Assembly (NCBI RefSeq): GCF_019668465.1
Contig: NZ_AP024828.1
Coordinates: forward strand, 3,596,001-3,660,000
Direction: 5' to 3'
Origin: Mycobacterium senriense
Lineage (GTDB): Bacteria > Actinomycetota > Actinomycetes > Mycobacteriales > Mycobacteriaceae
DNA: 64,000 nucleotides
Shown: in pieces, positions 1 through 8,818 of the stretch
Numbering within the stretch: position 1 is the stretch's first letter
Layout of the letters: the number at the start of each line of letters is the position of its first letter
Made by a program: the position numbers and the translations under genes
The notes under the pieces: model-generated
The model's database searches: none
The model's input: the letters and a program-made list of their open reading frames with translations, nothing else
Told to the model about the DNA's origin: nothing

Positions 1-2
1 CG

Positions 3-3000
3 ACGCAAGACGAGCGCGACGCGATGGCCGAGCGATTCGCCGACGCGGTGACGGCGATCTGGAACGGTCGGCTCGAGATAGACCGGTTCAACGAGCTGGT
101 GATGCGCGCCGGCCTGCGATGGCAGCAGGTCGTGCTGCTGCGCGCCTACGCAAAGTACTTGCGGCAGGCGAACTTTCCGTACAGCCAGTCCTACATCGAA
201 TCGGTACTCAACGAGCACTCCTCGACCGCGCGATCACTGGTCGTGCTCTTCGAGGCGCTGTTCGACCCCGACCCCGACCCCTCTACGAGCCGCGATGCTC
301 AGGCGGCCGCCGCGGCGGTCGCCGCCGATATCGACGCACTGGTGAGCCTGGACACCGACCGTATTCTGCGGTCTTTCGCGTCGCTGGTGCAGGCCACGCT
401 GCGGACCAATTATTTTGTGAGACGCGAAGGTTCGGCCCGGGCCCGCAATGTGCTGGCCATCAAGCTGGACGCCCAGCTGGTCGACGAGCTGCCACTGCCG
501 CGCCCCAAATACGAGATCTTCGTTTATTCGCCGCGGGTTGAAGGCGTGCACCTGAGGTTCGGTCCGGTGGCCCGTGGTGGCCTGCGCTGGTCGGACCGCC
601 GGGACGACTTCCGAACCGAGATACTGGGTTTGGTCAAGGCGCAGGCGGTGAAGAACGCCGTCATCGTGCCGGTGGGCGCCAAGGGCGGATTCGTGCTCAA
701 GCGGCCACCGCTGCCCACCGGCGACGCCGTTGCCGACCGTGACGCCAACCGCGCCGAGGGCGTCGCCTGCTATCAGCTGTTCATCTCCGGTCTGCTCGAC
801 GTCACCGACAACGTCGACCATGCGACCGGAAAGGTCAGCCCGCCAACCGAAGTCATCCGGCGCGACGGCGACGACGCGTACCTGGTGGTGGCGGCGGACA
901 AGGGCACCGCGACCTTCTCCGACATCGCCAACGACGTCGCGAAGTCCTACGGATTCTGGCTGGGTGACGCGTTCGCGTCCGGCGGGTCGGTCGGCTATGA
1001 CCACAAGGCCATGGGCATCACGGCCAAGGGCGCGTGGGAGGCAGTCAAACGGCACTTCCGCGAGATGGACATCGACACGCAGACCGAGGACTTCACGGTG
1101 GTGGGGATCGGCGACATGAGCGGCGATGTCTTCGGCAACGGCATGCTGCTGAGTAAGCACATCCGGCTGCTCGCCGCCTTCGACCACCGGCACATCTTCT
1201 TGGACCCCGACCCCGACGCCGCGCGTTCATGGGAGGAACGCCGGCGGATGTTCGACCTGCCGCGGTCCAGCTGGGAGGACTACGACACATCGCTGATCAG
1301 TGAGGGCGGCGGCGTGTACAGCCGTGAGCACAAGGCGATTTCGATCAGCCCCCAGGTTCGCGAGGCGCTGGGCATCGAGGGCTCGGAGGACGAGGCCGCA
1401 GAGATGACGCCGCCCAACCTGATCAAGGCGATCCTGCAGGCGCCGGTGGATCTGCTGTTCAACGGCGGCATCGGCACCTACATCAAGGCGGAGTCCGAAT
1501 CCGACGCCGACGTCGGAGACCGCGCGAACGATCCGGTCCGGGTCAACGGAAGCCAGGTGCGCGCCAAGGTGATCGGCGAGGGCGGCAACCTCGGGGTGAC
1601 CGCGCTGGGTCGCGTCGAGTTCGATTTGGCGGGCGGCCGGATCAACACCGATGCGATGGACAACTCCGCCGGAGTGGACTGCTCGGACCACGAGGTCAAC
1701 ATCAAGATCTTGATCGACTCGCTGGTGACCGCCGGCAAGGTCAAGCCGGAGGAGCGCAAACCGCTGCTGGAGTCGATGACCGACGAGGTCGCGCAGCTGG
1801 TGCTCACCGACAACGACGACCAGAACGACCTGATCGGCACCAGCCGCGCGAACGCGCCGAGCCTGCTGCCGGTGCACGCCAGGCTGATTCAGTACCTGGT
1901 CGACGAGCGCGGCATCAACCGCGACCTGGAAGCGCTGCCGTCGGATAAGGAAATCGCGCGGCGCGCCGAGGCGGGCATCGGGCTCACCTCGCCGGAGATG
2001 TGCAACCTGATGGCACACGTGAAGCTGGGTCTCAAGGAGGACATGCTCAAAACCGAGCTGACCGAGCAGGACGTGTTCGCCTCCCGGCTGCCCCTGTACT
2101 TCCCGAAACCGTTGCGGGAACGGTTCACTCCGGAGATCCGCACGCATCAGCTGCGCCGCGAGATCGTCACCACCATGCTGATCAACGACCTGGTGGACGC
2201 CGCCGGGATCAGCTACGCCTTCCGGATCGTCGAGGACGTCGGCGTCGGATCGGTCGACGCGGTGCGCACCTACGTCGCCACCGACGCCATCTTCGGGATA
2301 GGAGAGACGTGGCGGCGCATCCGCGCGGCGAATCTGCCGGTCGCACTGTCGGATCGGCTCACGCTGGACACCCGGAGGCTAATCGACCGCGCCGGACGCT
2401 GGCTGCTCAACTACCGTCCGCAGCCGCTAGCGGTCGGCGCCGAGATCAACCGGTTCGCCGCCAAGGTCCAGGCGTTGACGCCGCGCATGTCCGAGTGGCT
2501 GCGCGGTGACGACAAGGCCATCGTGGAATCCGAAGCCGCGGAATTCACCTCCCAGGGTGCACCCGAAGACCTCGCCTATTCGGTGGCCGCCGGGCTGTAC
2601 CGGTTCAGCCTGCTCGACATCATCGACATCGGTGACATCAACGACATCGACGCCGCCGAGGTCGCCGACACCTACTTCGCGCTCATGGACCGGCTCGGTA
2701 CCGACGGGCTCTTGACGGCGGTATCCGAACTGCCCCGACAGGATCGCTGGCACTCCTTGGCGCGCTTGGCGATTCGTGACGACATCTATGCTTCGCTGCG
2801 GTCGTTGTGCTTCGATGTGCTCGCCGTGGGGGAGCCGGACGAAAGTGGTGAAGAGAAGATCGCCGAGTGGGAACACCTGAGTGCCTCCCGGGTGGAGCGG
2901 GCCCGCCGCACACTCATCGAGATCCAGGAAAGCGGGGAAAAGGATCTTGCGACGCTGTCGGTCGCCGCGCGACAAATCCGTCGCATGACCCGTACCAGCG

Positions 3001-3020
3001 GAAGAGGATCATCAAGTTGA
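3..3020 (+). CDS. gdh: NAD-specific glutamate dehydrogenase, large type, 3' part
   Basis: This is the C-terminal part (about 1005 codons) of the 180-kDa-class NAD-dependent glutamate dehydrogenase, which deaminates glutamate to 2-oxoglutarate in the cytosol. The frame is already open at the left edge, with seven sense codons before the first ATG at position 24, so the true start lies outside. Visible signatures are the glycine-rich substrate region [20 protein letters not shown], the [12 protein letters not shown] lysine motif, and the Rossmann part around [17 protein letters not shown] and [13 protein letters not shown]. The family protein in mycobacteria is about 1600 residues. The stop overlaps the TTG start of the next gene, so the two are probably cotranscribed. 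Confidence 0.95.
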   Translation, partial: TQDERDAMAERFADAVTAIWNGRLEIDRFNELVMRAGLRWQQVVLLRAYAKYLRQANFPYSQSYIESVLNEHSSTARSLVVLFEALFDPDPDPSTSRDAQAAAAAVAADIDALVSLDTDRILRSFASLVQATLRTNYFVRREGSARARNVLAIKLDAQLVDELPLPRPKYEIFVYSPRVEGVHLRFGPVARGGLRWSDRRDDFRTEILGLVKAQAVKNAVIVPVGAKGGFVLKRPPLPTGDAVADRDANRAEGVACYQLFISGLLDVTDNVDHATGKVSPPTEVIRRDGDDAYLVVAADKGTATFSDIANDVAKSYGFWLGDAFASGGSVGYDHKAMGITAKGAWEAVKRHFREMDIDTQTEDFTVVGIGDMSGDVFGNGMLLSKHIRLLAAFDHRHIFLDPDPDAARSWEERRRMFDLPRSSWEDYDTSLISEGGGVYSREHKAISISPQVREALGIEGSEDEAAEMTPPNLIKAILQAPVDLLFNGGIGTYIKAESESDADVGDRANDPVRVNGSQVRAKVIGEGGNLGVTALGRVEFDLAGGRINTDAMDNSAGVDCSDHEVNIKILIDSLVTAGKVKPEERKPLLESMTDEVAQLVLTDNDDQNDLIGTSRANAPSLLPVHARLIQYLVDERGINRDLEALPSDKEIARRAEAGIGLTSPEMCNLMAHVKLGLKEDMLKTELTEQDVFASRLPLYFPKPLRERFTPEIRTHQLRREIVTTMLINDLVDAAGISYAFRIVEDVGVGSVDAVRTYVATDAIFGIGETWRRIRAANLPVALSDRLTLDTRRLIDRAGRWLLNYRPQPLAVGAEINRFAAKVQALTPRMSEWLRGDDKAIVESEAAEFTSQGAPEDLAYSVAAGLYRFSLLDIIDIGDINDIDAAEVADTYFALMDRLGTDGLLTAVSELPRQDRWHSLARLAIRDDIYASLRSLCFDVLAVGEPDESGEEKIAEWEHLSASRVERARRTLIEIQESGEKDLATLSVAARQIRRMTRTSGRGSSS

Positions 3021-3430
3021 GCGTCGGCTTCGTCGCGCCCGTGCCAGTGCGCTGGTCGGACATCGACATGTATCAGCACGTCAACCACGCCACCATGGTC
3101 ACGATCCTGGAGGAGGCGCGCGTCCAGTTCCTGCGTGAGGCGTTCGAGGTCGACATCTTGACCATCGGGTTGCTCATCGCAGAGGTCAAGGTGACCTACA
3201 AAGGTCAGCTGCGGCTGGTGGATTCACCGCTGCAGGTGACCATTTGGACCAAGCGGTTGCGGGCCGTCGACTTCACGCTGGGCTACGAGGTGCGCTCGGT
3301 CAACGCGGATCCGGAGTCGAAGCCCGCCGTCATCGCCGAGTCGCAACTGGCCGCAGTCCATATCGAGGAGGAGCGGCTGGTGCGCCTCTCGCCACAACAT
3401 CGGGAGTATCTGCAACGGTGGATCAGGTAG
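3017..3430 (+). CDS. Hotdog-fold acyl-CoA thioesterase
   Basis: A 137-residue 4HBT-type thioesterase that would hydrolyse an acyl-CoA. The motif [23 protein letters not shown] near residue 10 is the typical active-site stretch, with a catalytic Asp in the WSDID segment. The start chosen is TTG at 3017, which overlaps the gdh stop by 4 bp. It gives a normal family length; the frame runs further upstream only inside gdh. It matches the gene that follows gdh in M. tuberculosis (Rv2475c). The substrate is unknown. Confidence 0.88.
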   Translation: MSVGFVAPVPVRWSDIDMYQHVNHATMVTILEEARVQFLREAFEVDILTIGLLIAEVKVTYKGQLRLVDSPLQVTIWTKRLRAVDFTLGYEVRSVNADPESKPAVIAESQLAAVHIEEERLVRLSPQHREYLQRWIR

Positions 3431-4089
3431 CCGACCGAGGACTATGGCTTGGTGCCGATTCCAGGGACGCCCACCGCGCGGATCTGGCCGCGTTCGTCGA
3501 TCGCGCGCTGCGGCTCGACGACGCCGCGATCATCCGATTCCGGACTCGATCCCCGGGACTGCTGACGGCCTGGGTCGCAACGGGTTTCGACGTGCTGGCC
3601 AGCAGGGTGGTGGTCGGAGAGGTGCGGCCCGGCGATCTGTCGGTGGGCGCCGACGCGCTGGCGCGCGGCCTATCCGCGATGGGCGCCTCGGGTTACGTCG
3701 ATCCCGGCTTCGCGATGGATTCGGCCTGGCGGGGTGCGTTGCCGCCGGAATCCGGCTTCACCCACCTCGAGGACATCCCGGCCCGGGTGATGCTCGACCT
3801 CGCGCACCGCGGCGCGCAACTTGCCAAGGAGCACAGCAGTTCTCATGGCCCGCCGGTGTCGCTGCTCGACCAGGAGGTCATTCAGGTCAGCGCGCCCGAC
3901 GTACAGGTCGGGCTGCCGATGCGCTGCGTGTTCGCGCTGACCGCGATGGGTTTTCTGCCGCAGTCACCCGATGCGGTTGCCGCCGACGAATTGATCCGCG
4001 TCCGGATACTGCCGACGTGGTTGCGTCTCGACGCCCGGTTCGGTTCGGTGTATCGCCGCCGCGGCGATCCCGCGCTGCTGCTGGGCTGA
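3418..4089 (+). CDS. Conserved hypothetical protein downstream of the gdh thioesterase
   Basis: About 223 residues, rich in Ala, Leu and Arg, without membrane segments or a motif I can name. The start chosen is GTG at 3418, inside the end of the thioesterase gene (13 bp overlap), giving a protein that begins [20 protein letters not shown]. The position corresponds to Rv2474c, a conserved protein of unknown function. The overlaps argue for one gdh-thioesterase-unknown transcript. The middle contains an SGYVDPGFAMDSAWRG stretch and a histidine-rich KEHSSSHGPP turn. No function is proposed. Confidence 0.75.
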   Translation: MDQVADRGLWLGADSRDAHRADLAAFVDRALRLDDAAIIRFRTRSPGLLTAWVATGFDVLASRVVVGEVRPGDLSVGADALARGLSAMGASGYVDPGFAMDSAWRGALPPESGFTHLEDIPARVMLDLAHRGAQLAKEHSSSHGPPVSLLDQEVIQVSAPDVQVGLPMRCVFALTAMGFLPQSPDAVAADELIRVRILPTWLRLDARFGSVYRRRGDPALLLG

Positions 4090-4166
4090 CGCGGCCGGCG
4101 ACGGGGTATCTCCGAACGGATCAGGCTGAGTTTAACGCGATCGCCGGCCGGGTTCGGCCGCGCAGA

Positions 4167-5204
4167 TCACGGGCCGTAGCGCAGCCACAACGGCAGCACG
4201 GCGTCCAGATGGTCCATGAATTTCTTCAGGCCCACGCGATACTGCCCATACCCGTACGGGTCTTCGGCGTACCGGGGGAACGCGATGCCGACCCCGAACA
4301 AGCCGGGGGCCAGGATGCCGTTGGTGCGGTTGTAGTCCAGCTGCCCCCACTGCGGGGTCTCGGGCAGCTTCCGGCGCTCGAAGCCGACGGTGTAGATCAC
4401 GCGGTCGCACTGCGCCAATTTCTCGGCGAATTCGGGGCTCGACACCCAGCACCTCTCCAGGCGGTCGGGAAGCACCCCGTCGATGTTCTCCCGCGCCCAG
4501 GCGGCCGCCCGGCCCTTCAGCCCAGTGTCGTCGAACAGGATCCAATCATCCAGATAGACAGCGTATTTGAGCGGGCTTTGGTAGAAATTGACGATGCGTT
4601 TGACAGGATGACGCAGCAGATTCGGCAGCACGATCATCGACGAGTGCGACGAGCCGAACACCGCGACCGTCGCGCCCTCGAGTGGTTCTGCGGCGAGCTT
4701 TTCGGGGTCCAGGGCGACCTGGACTCCGATCTCGTCAAGGCCGGGGTGGCGAAGTTTCTTGGGGTCCGCGCCGACGGCCAGGACCACGTTCGTGGAGAAG
4801 ATGTTGCGTTCGTCCGTCTGGATCCGCCACTGCCTGTTCCCCAAGAACAGCGCGGTGGCGGTCGTCGCAAGGGCGTCGACCTGCTCACGCAGCCGCTCGG
4901 TGATCCACACCAGGGGTTCGGCGACCAGGTCCAGCGCACAGGTCTCTTGCGGATCGATCTCCTTGAGCGGCATGGGTGGTGCCTCGGCGAAGCGAAATGC
5001 CTTGGAGCCGTTGAAATATTCCAAAAAGAGCCCGACGTGGGTGTTGCTCGAGACCGACCGCCATTTCTGGCCGATGTCGCCGGCGGCGAAGGCCGGATCG
5101 ACCCAGGCGATCCGTTCGGGCGCGACTCCGTGATCCAGCAGCCTTCCCACCGCGGCGATGCCCGCGGGTCCGGCACCGATCACTGTCCACTCGTAGGAAG
5201 CCAT
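4167..5204 (-). CDS. FAD-dependent oxidoreductase, monooxygenase-like
   Basis: About 345 residues, cytosolic. The N-terminus WTVIGAGPAGIAAVGRLL (residues 6-23) is a classical dinucleotide-binding GxGxxG for FAD. A second nucleotide-binding-like loop, ATVAVFGSSHSSMIV, lies near the middle, and a late IYTVGFERRKLP segment is typical of pyridine-nucleotide-disulfide oxidoreductase or lysine/ornithine-N-monooxygenase relatives. I placed the start at the second in-frame ATG (MASYEWTV), which puts the Rossmann strand at the usual distance; an ATG 9 bp upstream is also possible. It occupies the slot held by other genes in M. tuberculosis. The substrate is unknown. Confidence 0.8.
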   Translation of the reverse strand: MASYEWTVIGAGPAGIAAVGRLLDHGVAPERIAWVDPAFAAGDIGQKWRSVSSNTHVGLFLEYFNGSKAFRFAEAPPMPLKEIDPQETCALDLVAEPLVWITERLREQVDALATTATALFLGNRQWRIQTDERNIFSTNVVLAVGADPKKLRHPGLDEIGVQVALDPEKLAAEPLEGATVAVFGSSHSSMIVLPNLLRHPVKRIVNFYQSPLKYAVYLDDWILFDDTGLKGRAAAWARENIDGVLPDRLERCWVSSPEFAEKLAQCDRVIYTVGFERRKLPETPQWGQLDYNRTNGILAPGLFGVGIAFPRYAEDPYGYGQYRVGLKKFMDHLDAVLPLWLRYGP

Positions 5205-5270
5205 GCACAACATATAGAGCAGTCCGCCGCGAAACGCTCACCGCGACCGGGGCGGCGCGACCCGGACCGG

Positions 5271-6836
5271 CTACCCCAGCCAGGCCGCCGAATCCGGTGG
5301 CAGTTTGCCTTCCAGCAGCGGTGCGCTGGCCAGCATCAGCTCGCCCGCCGGCAGCGGCAGCGGCGATTCGCCGCTGTTGAGCGCGCAGATCAGCCCACCG
5401 GGGCGCCGGAAGATCACCGCATCGCCGGACGCGTCCAGCCACTCGATGCCGTCGCCGTCGAATTCCACACGGCGCTTGCGCAATTCGAGTGCCCGCCGGA
5501 AGAACGACAGGGTGGAGTCGGGATCGCCGCTCTGCTGCTCGACGGTCAGCGCCGCCCAGTCCTTCGGCATCGGTAACCAGGTATCGGGTGAGGACGAGAA
5601 CCCGAACGGGGGCTCGTGGCCCGACCACGGCATCGGCACCCGGCACTTGTCCCGGCCCCGCTCGGTGTGCCCGGACCGTTCCCAGGTCGGGTCCTGCAGC
5701 ACCTCCTCGGGCAGGTCCAACACGTCGGGCAGCCCGAGCTCTTCGCCGTTGTAGATGAACACCGTGCCCGGCAGGGCGAGCATCGCCATCGCCATGGCCC
5801 GGGCCCTGCGCAGCCCGATGTCGCCGCCACCGTAGCGGGTGACCTCGCGGTCCACGTCGTGGTTGGACAGCGTCCAGGTCGGAACGGCGTCATAGATCGC
5901 GGTGGCCGCAAGCGAGTTCTCGATGGCGTCACGGATTTCGTCGGCGTCGAAGTCGATCTTGGTCAGCCGGAAATTGAAGCCGAGATGCAATTCGTCGGGT
6001 CGCAGGTACTCGGCCCAGAGCAGGTTGTCCATCACCCATACCTCGCCGATGGTCACCGCCCCGGGATACTCGTCGACGATCTTGCGGATCTTGCGGTGGA
6101 TGTCGTGCACGGCGGGGTTGTTGAACCGCGGGTCGTCGTCGCTGTGCGACAGCACCTTGGCGGCGTCCTTGGCGTCGGGAAGGCCCGGGGGCTTGGCCAT
6201 CCCGTGCGCGACGTCGATGCGGAAGCCGTCCACCCCACGGTCCAGCCAGAACCGCAGCGACGTCGCGAAGTCCTCGAAAACCTCGGGGTTCTCCCAGTTC
6301 AGGTCCGGCTGCTCGGCGTCGAACAGGTGCAGGTAGTACTGACCGGGATTGCCGTCCGGCTCGACCACCCGCGTCCAGGCCGAGCCGCCGAAGACCGACG
6401 TCCAGTTGTTGGGCGGCAGCGCGCCGCCGGGTCCCCGGCCGTCGCGGAAGTGGTAACGCTCCCGGGCGTCGGTGCCCGGGCCGGCGGCCAGCGCGGCCTG
6501 GAACCAGGGGTGCGCGGAGCTGGTGTGGTTGGGCACCACGTCCATGGTGATCTTGATGCCCCGTTGGTGTGCCCCCGCGATCAGCCGGTCAATGGCCGGC
6601 ATTCCGCCGAACAGCGGGTCGATGTCGCGTGGGTCGGCGACGTCGTAGCCATGGTCGGCCATCGGCGAGACGGTGACCGGGCTGAGCCAGATCGCGTCCA
6701 CGCCCAGCCCCTCCAGGTGATCCAGATGGGCGACGATTCCGTCGATGTCGCCGACGCCGTCGCCGTTGCTGTCGGCGAACGACCGTGGATAGACCTGGTA
6801 AAAGACCGCGTTCGACCACCATGCTGCGGGGCTCAT
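5271..6836 (-). CDS. aglA: GH13 alpha-glucosidase
   Basis: A 521-residue glycoside hydrolase family 13 enzyme of the oligo-1,6-glucosidase/alpha-glucosidase type, acting on small alpha-glucosides. All conserved regions are visible: NAVFYQVYPRSFADSNGDGVGD at the N-terminus, DVVPNHTS (region I), DGFRIDVAHGM (nucleophile Asp, region II), TIGEVWV (acid/base Glu, region III) and LSNHDVDREVTRYGG (transition-state Asp, region IV). The start chosen is ATG 6836 (MSPAAWWSNAVFYQVYPR), because the frame extends through glbO without coding character. It lies directly after glbO in the same direction, as in the aglA-glbO order of M. tuberculosis (Rv2471-Rv2470). Confidence 0.93.
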   Translation of the reverse strand: MSPAAWWSNAVFYQVYPRSFADSNGDGVGDIDGIVAHLDHLEGLGVDAIWLSPVTVSPMADHGYDVADPRDIDPLFGGMPAIDRLIAGAHQRGIKITMDVVPNHTSSAHPWFQAALAAGPGTDARERYHFRDGRGPGGALPPNNWTSVFGGSAWTRVVEPDGNPGQYYLHLFDAEQPDLNWENPEVFEDFATSLRFWLDRGVDGFRIDVAHGMAKPPGLPDAKDAAKVLSHSDDDPRFNNPAVHDIHRKIRKIVDEYPGAVTIGEVWVMDNLLWAEYLRPDELHLGFNFRLTKIDFDADEIRDAIENSLAATAIYDAVPTWTLSNHDVDREVTRYGGGDIGLRRARAMAMAMLALPGTVFIYNGEELGLPDVLDLPEEVLQDPTWERSGHTERGRDKCRVPMPWSGHEPPFGFSSSPDTWLPMPKDWAALTVEQQSGDPDSTLSFFRRALELRKRRVEFDGDGIEWLDASGDAVIFRRPGGLICALNSGESPLPLPAGELMLASAPLLEGKLPPDSAAWLG

Positions 6837-6861
6837 AGTGCTCCGTTCGGTTGCGGGGAAT

Positions 6862-7257
6862 CTAGAAGGGCGAGTTGACCAGTGAGTCGGCAGCCATTTC
6901 CAGGTAGTTGAGCAACTCGCGACGGTGTTCATCGTCGAGCGTCTGCGAATCGATGGACGCGACGGCCGTCTGCATGCACCGCAACCACGCGTCGCGCGCC
7001 AGGGGAGTGATCCGGAACGGCACGTGACGCATCCGCAGCCGGGGGTGTCCGCGCCGGTCGGAGTAGGTGCGCGGGCCGCCCCAGTACTGCTCGAGGAACA
7101 TCCGCAGGCGTTCTTCGGCGCCTTCGAGGTCGTCCAGCGGGTACAGCTCACGCAGGATCTCGTCTTCGGGAACCTGGGCGTAAAAGCGCGCGACGATCGC
7201 GTGGAAAGTCTCGGCGCCGCCGACCGCGTCGTAGAAGGACTCTGCTACCTGATCCAT
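6862..7257 (-). CDS. glbO: Group II truncated haemoglobin GlbO
   Basis: 131 residues, the size of mycobacterial trHbO, a haem protein that binds O2 and is proposed to interact with membrane respiration. Visible family features are [37 protein letters not shown] (B-CD-E helices with the Tyr residues), [11 protein letters not shown] with the proximal His, and RDAWLRCM with the group II Trp at G8. The stop is 25 bp upstream of the aglA start, so both are likely on one transcript, divergent from the HNH gene. Confidence 0.95.
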   Translation of the reverse strand: MDQVAESFYDAVGGAETFHAIVARFYAQVPEDEILRELYPLDDLEGAEERLRMFLEQYWGGPRTYSDRRGHPRLRMRHVPFRITPLARDAWLRCMQTAVASIDSQTLDDEHRRELLNYLEMAADSLVNSPF

Positions 7258-7399
7258 CGCCGTCCATTGTGGTGCATCCGCGCGATGCCAAGGGGAGGCG
7301 GCCCGACGCCTTGCCTGGTGTTCATGGGATCGACACGGCGTTCACCTGCAATAGGGTGCGATTGGCGGCGAATCATGGTGGACTGTTCGCGGAGGATCT

Positions 7400-8047
7400 A
7401 TGGCGCAGGGCAAGAAACGCCGCAGTCACCGCAGTCAGGTTGCCGCGGCAGGGTTGACCGGACCCGCAACCGCGTCGTCGCTGCACAGTGTTGAGATCCA
7501 CCCGCCCGCACGCCCCGAGGGCGCGTCCATCTGGAGTCGCCGGCGGGTCCTGCTGCTGAATTCCACCTACGAGCCGTTGACCGCGCTGCCGATGCGGCGC
7601 GCGATCGTGATGGTGATCTGCGGAAAGGCCGACGTGGTCCACCACGACCCGGGCGGGCCCATCATCCACTCGGCGACCAGCTCGATCGTGGTGCCCTCGG
7701 TGATCCAGCTGCGCTCCTACGTCCGCGTCCCTTACCGGGCGCGCGTCCCGATGACCCGCGCCGCGCTGATGCACCGCGACCGGTTCTGCTGCGCCTACTG
7801 CGGGGCGAAGGCGGACACCGTCGACCACGTGCTGCCCCGCAGCCGCGGCGGCGATCATTCCTGGGAGAACTGCGTCGCGTGCTGCTCGACTTGCAACCAC
7901 CGCAAGGGTGACAAGCTGCTCAGCGAGCTCGGCTGGGCGCTGCGCCGCCCGCCGCTGCCGCCGACCGGGCAGCACTGGCGGCTGCTGTCGACGGTCAAGG
8001 AACTGGATCCGGCCTGGGCCCGGTATCTCGGGGAAGGCGCGGCCTGA
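7400..8047 (+). CDS. HNH endonuclease domain protein
   Basis: 215 residues. The C-terminal half carries a complete HNH zinc-ribbon nuclease module: FCCAYCGAKADTVDHVLPRSRGG followed by NCVACCSTCNHRKGDKL, so two CxxC pairs frame the VDHVLP catalytic His and the second His of NHRKG. The N-terminal third is basic (MAQGKKRRSHRSQ), with a LLLNSTYEPLTALPMRRAIVM segment typical of this actinobacterial HNH family (Rv2469c-like). The substrate is unknown; stand-alone members are not linked to restriction here, because no methylase is nearby. Confidence 0.88.
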   Translation: MAQGKKRRSHRSQVAAAGLTGPATASSLHSVEIHPPARPEGASIWSRRRVLLLNSTYEPLTALPMRRAIVMVICGKADVVHHDPGGPIIHSATSSIVVPSVIQLRSYVRVPYRARVPMTRAALMHRDRFCCAYCGAKADTVDHVLPRSRGGDHSWENCVACCSTCNHRKGDKLLSELGWALRRPPLPPTGQHWRLLSTVKELDPAWARYLGEGAA

Positions 8048-8092
8048 TCACCAATCCGGTGTCCGGTCGCGCCGGTAGTTCGCGTCGTGGGA

Positions 8093-8098
8093 TACGGT
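8093..8098 (+). promoter_or_regulatory. -10 hexamer of a leaderless promoter for ctaJ
   Basis: TACGGT (TANNNT) ends 7 nt before the GTG at 8106, so transcription should begin on the start codon. No Shine-Dalgarno sequence is present in between. Confidence 0.55.
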
Positions 8099-8105
8099 TT
8101 GCGTC

Positions 8106-8351
8106 GTGAGTCCTATGCATGTCCATCTGTTAATCGTCGGAATACCGCTGTTGCTGGTGGTTGTGCTGTCGGTGCTGATCTGGTCCCACAAGGGACCGCA
8201 CCCAGCCGCCTACAAGTTGGGCGAGAAGTGGACGCATCCGCCGATCCTGTGGGCCGCCACCGGCGAAGACGTCGGCCACGCCCACGGAGGGCACGGCGGG
8301 CACGGCACGTCGGAATTCTCCGTTGGAGGTGGCGCCAGTGGCACGTGGTGA
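8106..8351 (+). CDS. ctaJ: Small membrane subunit of the aa3-type cytochrome oxidase, CtaJ-like
   Basis: 81 residues with one hydrophobic helix at residues 6-26 ([20 protein letters not shown]), then a short cytosolic tail with a His/Gly run ([11 protein letters not shown]). From memory, the M. smegmatis supercomplex structure added a small subunit, CtaJ, encoded next to the DUF5130 gene upstream of pepN; context and size agree. The function is accessory to cytochrome c oxidase in the plasma membrane. The GTG start lies 7 nt after a -10-like TACGGT, so the mRNA is probably leaderless. The 3' end overlaps the next gene. Confidence 0.65.
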   Translation: MSPMHVHLLIVGIPLLLVVVLSVLIWSHKGPHPAAYKLGEKWTHPPILWAATGEDVGHAHGGHGGHGTSEFSVGGGASGTW

Positions 8352-8805
8352 GGTAGCGACGAGGGAACCCACCGAGCTGCCGCCCGGTTCGGTCATCACC
8401 ACCAGCGGGCGGATCTCCGGTGTCACCGAGCCCGGCGAACTGTCGGTGCATTTCCCGTTTTCGACCAAAGACCTGGTCGCCATCGACGATGCGCTGAAGT
8501 TCGGCTCCCGGGCGTCCAAGACGCGCTTCGCGATCTATTTGGGCGACCTGGGCAGCGACACCGCCGCGCGGGCCCGCGAGATCCTGGCCGACGTGCCGAC
8601 GCCGGACAACGCGGTGCTGCTGGCCGTCTCACCCAACCAGAAGGTCATCGAGGTGGTCTACGGCACGCAGGTTCGCGGCCGCGGCGCAGAGTCGGCCGCA
8701 CCGCTGGGTGTGGCCGCCGCGTCCTCGGCGTTCGAGCGGGGCGATCTGGTCGACGGCCTGGTCAGCGCGATCCGCGTACTGAGCGCCGGGATTTCGCCCG
8801 CCTGA
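8338..8805 (+). CDS. DUF5130 protein, likely associated with cytochrome oxidase
   Basis: 155 residues, soluble, DUF5130/TPM-like. The sequence [44 protein letters not shown] is characteristic, and the C-terminus is an amphipathic helix. Candidate starts are TTG 8323, GTG 8329 and GTG 8338; I favour 8338 ([11 protein letters not shown]), which overlaps ctaJ by 14 bp and fits the family N-terminus as I remember it (Rv2468c). The product of this locus was, to my recollection, seen as a further subunit of the actinobacterial III2IV2 supercomplex. Treat the role as likely but not shown by sequence. Confidence 0.75.
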   Translation: MARGEVATREPTELPPGSVITTSGRISGVTEPGELSVHFPFSTKDLVAIDDALKFGSRASKTRFAIYLGDLGSDTAARAREILADVPTPDNAVLLAVSPNQKVIEVVYGTQVRGRGAESAAPLGVAAASSAFERGDLVDGLVSAIRVLSAGISPA

Positions 8806-8818
8806 GCTTCGTTGGGGC

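Noticed and set aside
3444..5576. A 710-codon plus-strand frame across 3.4-5.6 kb
   Set aside because: It overlaps the unknown gene at 3418 and runs antisense through the FAD oxidoreductase and the end of aglA. The composition is that of a high-GC shadow frame.
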